From the NCBI GenBank assembly GCA_050258815.1, contig JBLMZM010000316.1:1-64000 (forward strand): DNA of 64,000 nucleotides. The letters run 5' to 3'. The position numbers and the translations under genes were made by a program. Under the pieces are notes generated by a model. It did not search any database and was not told the origin of the DNA. It was given only the letters and a program-made list of their open reading frames with translations. Below, piece by piece: positions 61,636 through 64,000 of the stretch (position 1 is its first letter; every line of letters begins with the position of its first letter). The stretch is from JAAXKN01 sp050258815 (GTDB lineage: Bacteria > Bacteroidota > Ignavibacteria > Ignavibacteriales > SURF-24).

Positions 61636-62634
61636 TTGGTAAATATCAATAGCATAGAAAGTATTTTAATAATCCGTTTGAGTTCTTTGGGTGACATACT
61701 TCTTACCACTCCCCTGCTGCGTACACTAAGGAAGTATAACGAAGGAATAAAAATAGATTTTGTTCTGCGTGAACAGTACCAGGATACGCTCAGGTTTAAT
61801 CCCCACGTTTGGGACCTGATGCTTTACAAGAAGCCGGATAATAAGGACCTTTTTACGAGCCTTAAGGCCAAAAAATACGACCTCATAGTTGACCTGCAGA
61901 ATAACATGCGCAGTAAAGAACTGGTAAAAAAGCTCAATGCTCCTGTCCTGAAATTCCATAAAAGATCAATTGATAAATTCCTGCTCGTTAATTTCAAGGT
62001 CAACAGGCTGAAAAATGCTCCTCAGATCCCTCTGCGTTACGCCGCATCGATACCCGGTCTTACACTTGATGATGAAGGCCTGGAACTCTTTCTGCCGGCA
62101 GGGGAAATGGAATTCGGGAAATTTGAACCAGGCGAAAAGTATATAGGTCTATGCCCTGGCTCCAGGCATTTTACTAAAATGTGGCCCCCGGAATATTTTG
62201 TTGAGCTTGGCGTTTTGTTAAGCAGCGAGGGGTATAAAGTACTTTTATTCGGAGGCAGATCGGACCGGGAAATCTGCTCCAGGATATCAGCCTCAATTCC
62301 AGACTCGGCCGATCTTAGCAATGAGGACGATCTGTTTGCAACAGCCTCTGGCATGAAGGCCTGCAGCGCGGTTATCTGCAATGATTCAGGAATGATGCAT
62401 ACCGCCTGCGCCGTAAGGACCCCCGTAATAGCACTTTTCGGTTCCACTGTGAGGGAATTCGGCTTTGCGCCCTATAATAATAAGAATTTAATTTTAGAAA
62501 ACAATTCATTATCTTGCAGACCGTGTTCTCATATAGGAAGAGATAAATGCCCTCTCGGACACTTCAAATGTATGAGGGAAATTACTCCGGCAACTGTACT
62601 TAATAATGTAAAAACAATGCTCAGTGAATTATGA
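61636..62634 (+). CDS. Glycosyltransferase family 9 heptosyltransferase-like protein
   Basis: This 332-residue GT-B enzyme of the ADP-heptose:LPS heptosyltransferase family (WaaF/WaaC-like) adds heptose or a related sugar to the lipopolysaccharide inner core. Signatures are ILIIRLSSLGDILLTTPLLR at the N-terminus, the donor-site YIGLCPGSRHFTKMWPPEYF, VLLFGGRSDREIC, SAVICNDSGMMHTA and ALFGSTVREFGFAP. A cysteine-rich end, SCRPCSHIGRDKCPLGHF followed by KCM, is common in these proteins. The start is a TTG at 61636 preceded by TAGGAT. Its stop overlaps the waaA start (ATGA, 62631-62634), tying it to Kdo transfer. Confidence 0.88.
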   Translation: MVNINSIESILIIRLSSLGDILLTTPLLRTLRKYNEGIKIDFVLREQYQDTLRFNPHVWDLMLYKKPDNKDLFTSLKAKKYDLIVDLQNNMRSKELVKKLNAPVLKFHKRSIDKFLLVNFKVNRLKNAPQIPLRYAASIPGLTLDDEGLELFLPAGEMEFGKFEPGEKYIGLCPGSRHFTKMWPPEYFVELGVLLSSEGYKVLLFGGRSDREICSRISASIPDSADLSNEDDLFATASGMKACSAVICNDSGMMHTACAVRTPVIALFGSTVREFGFAPYNNKNLILENNSLSCRPCSHIGRDKCPLGHFKCMREITPATVLNNVKTMLSEL

Positions 62635-63908
62635 TTAAATTTTGGTATCTGTTATATAATATTTTTGTCATTCCCCTGCTTTTTCTGGCCCTGCAGCTGG
62701 CAGGATTATTTAATCCCAAGATTAAAAAGGGCATTAAGGACCGGGAACGGTTATTTGAGAATCTTGTGCTTGCCATGGTAGCATTGGATAAAAAGAAAAA
62801 AATGGTATGGTTCCATTCTTCCTCAATGGGCGAGTTCGAACAGGCAAAGCCCATTATTCAGAAGCTGCGCGATGAAAAGGACGTTAATATTATTGTTACT
62901 TTCTTTTCACCCTCAGGATATGAAAACTCCAGGAACTATCCCTTTGCCGATATAATCTCATATATACCTTTTGATACCCCCTCACTCTCGAAGCGCTTTC
63001 TTGAAATAGTACAGCCGGATCTGGCTGTAATGATGCGCTACGACATTTGGCCTAACTTTATCTGGCAGCTGAAATCGAGGAAGATCCCCTGCTTTATTGT
63101 CGATGCAACAATGAGAAAGGATTCTAACAGGAAACTCCCCGTATCCAGGAGCTTCCATAAGTCACTCTACCAGAATATCACGAGGATCTTTACGGTTTCC
63201 GCGTCCGACCTGGAAAATTTCGGTTCCTTCCAGGTATCTCCCTCTCAGCTTCAATCCGTGGGGGATACCAGATTCGACCGTGTTTACCAGAAAAGCCTTG
63301 CGGCAAAGGAAAAGAAACTCTTCAGGGAAGATTTCTTCAGGGGGAAAAAGGTTTTTGTTGCGGGCAGTTCCTGGGAAGCCGACGAGGAGGTGCTGCTTCC
63401 GGCACTGCTGAAAATAACAAAATACGACAAGAATGCGGTAATGATTCTCGTTCCTCATGAGCCTACTATTCATCACCTTGAGAAGCTCGAAGACCAGCTT
63501 TCTGGTAAATGCAGCTCCATAAGGTTCTCTTATCTGAATGAATACAAGGATGAAAGGATAATCATCGTTGACTCAATTGGAATTCTGCTGACACTCTATT
63601 ATTACGCCGATATTGCATACGTCGGAGGCAGCTTCAAACAGGGCATTCACAACGTCCTTGAGCCCGCTGTTTATGGAATCCCGGTTCTCTTCGGACCCAA
63701 AATTGAGAATTCACAGGAAGCCAGAAAGCTGGTACAGATCGGTTCAGCCAGGATTATAAGGAACAAAAAGGAAGCTTACCGCACACTGAGAACGCTGCTT
63801 ACAAACGAAGAGCTCAGAACTCAAATGGGGAAAATATCATCTCTTTTCGTAAACGAAAACATCGGAGCAACCGACAGGATACTCAAAGAAATTTGTGACC
63901 TGATTTAA
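62631..63908 (+). CDS. waaA: 3-deoxy-D-manno-octulosonic acid transferase
   Basis: This 425-residue GT30 enzyme (KdtA/WaaA) transfers Kdo from CMP-Kdo to lipid A precursors at the inner membrane. The N-terminal hydrophobic helix (residues 4-26) is followed by VWFHSSSMGEFEQAKPII, the acceptor/catalytic-region motif with the conserved glutamate. After it come TFFSPSGYENSRNY, VMMRYDIWPNFIWQLK, VSASDLENF, VGDTRFDRVYQ, VFVAGSSWEADEE, VPHEPTIHH, YVGGSFKQGIHNVLEPAVYG and PVLFGPKIENSQEA. Length is normal. It is translationally coupled to the upstream GT9 gene and together they build the inner core. Confidence 0.95.
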   Translation: MIKFWYLLYNIFVIPLLFLALQLAGLFNPKIKKGIKDRERLFENLVLAMVALDKKKKMVWFHSSSMGEFEQAKPIIQKLRDEKDVNIIVTFFSPSGYENSRNYPFADIISYIPFDTPSLSKRFLEIVQPDLAVMMRYDIWPNFIWQLKSRKIPCFIVDATMRKDSNRKLPVSRSFHKSLYQNITRIFTVSASDLENFGSFQVSPSQLQSVGDTRFDRVYQKSLAAKEKKLFREDFFRGKKVFVAGSSWEADEEVLLPALLKITKYDKNAVMILVPHEPTIHHLEKLEDQLSGKCSSIRFSYLNEYKDERIIIVDSIGILLTLYYYADIAYVGGSFKQGIHNVLEPAVYGIPVLFGPKIENSQEARKLVQIGSARIIRNKKEAYRTLRTLLTNEELRTQMGKISSLFVNENIGATDRILKEICDLI

Positions 63909-63916
63909 CTTTATCA

Positions 63917-63949
63917 GCACATCTGCACCGCAACTGGCTGCAGATGTGC
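63917..63949 (+). terminator. Stem-loop after waaA
   Basis: GCACATCTGCA (63917-63927) pairs perfectly with TGCAGATGTGC (63939-63949), an 11-bp stem with an 11-base loop, 9 bases after the waaA stop. No T-run follows, so efficiency is uncertain. Confidence 0.65.
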
Positions 63950-64000
63950 AAAATTTCACCACACGCACGCCTGAATTTCATCCCTTTTTTATTGCACTAT

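Noticed and set aside
1..64000. Search for tRNA, rRNA, transposase, integrase, phage or CRISPR signals
   Set aside because: None seen by eye in either strand; a tRNA or covariance-model scan would settle small RNAs.

Overview
The window looks like a chromosomal, housekeeping-rich segment from a member of the Bacteroidota/Chlorobiota radiation, most like an Ignavibacteria relative. Two secreted proteins end in a type IX secretion (T9SS) sorting domain with the N-x-P-NPF signature (2802-5189 and 19457-21478), and a PorV/PorQ-family outer-membrane protein is present (34012-34953). There is a complete-looking lipid A/inner-core gene set, several lipobox proteins, an alpha2-type glycyl-tRNA synthetase and a pyruvate phosphate dikinase. 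Taxonomy is inferred from gene content only. I see no rRNA or tRNA gene, CRISPR array, insertion sequence or phage gene.

Layout. 1-10.4 kb, mostly minus strand: a membrane protein cut off by the window edge, a WecA-like lipid-carrier sugar-phosphate transferase with a long membrane extension, a secreted beta-helix protein, a cystathionine beta-synthase-like enzyme next to a SufS-SufU fusion, an unrecognised helical protein, and a plus-strand fatty acid hydroxylase. 10.7-13.2 kb: Fe-S carrier genes (mrp, nfu) and tpiA. 13.3-21.5 kb: a GH2-fold protein apparently lacking both catalytic glutamates and fused to a membrane domain, then smc, then a T9SS-exported repeat protein overlapping the smc end. 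21.5-25.8 kb: an MtnX-like phosphatase, an ICMT-like methyltransferase, then lpxB, a DUF374 acyltransferase and lpxK. 26-32.8 kb: ppdK with a histone H1-like tail, queA-ispD, plsY, gpsA. 32.9-40.2 kb: htpX, the PorV/PorQ protein, a TPR protein, three lipoproteins and glyS.

40.3-44.9 kb is a tight minus-strand operon: tnaA, a DUF4905-like gene, AmmeMemoRadiSam A (AMMECR1), AmmeMemoRadiSam B (MEMO) and a DUF2520 Rossmann protein. It is divergent from a small XRE regulator plus membrane protein pair, which lies behind a perfect 15-bp inverted repeat. 45.8-52.2 kb: a Yip1 protein, priA, a lipoprotein, an LD-carboxypeptidase and lysA. 52.4-64 kb, mostly plus: leuS, serS, a two-gene ABC exporter with complementary degenerate motifs, fbp, a small unknown gene, a GT9 heptosyltransferase-like gene and waaA.

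How they connect. lpxB, lpxK, waaA, the GT9 gene and the DUF374 acyltransferase supply lipid A and inner core. plsY and gpsA supply phospholipid precursors. tpiA, fbp and ppdK serve glycolysis/gluconeogenesis. The SufS-SufU fusion, mrp and nfu handle Fe-S assembly. Most transcription units end in clear stem-loops, many of them bidirectional. The points most worth a second look are the lysine/alanine/proline tail on PPDK, the pseudo-glycosidase membrane protein, and the tnaA-AmmeMemo operon with its divergent regulator.
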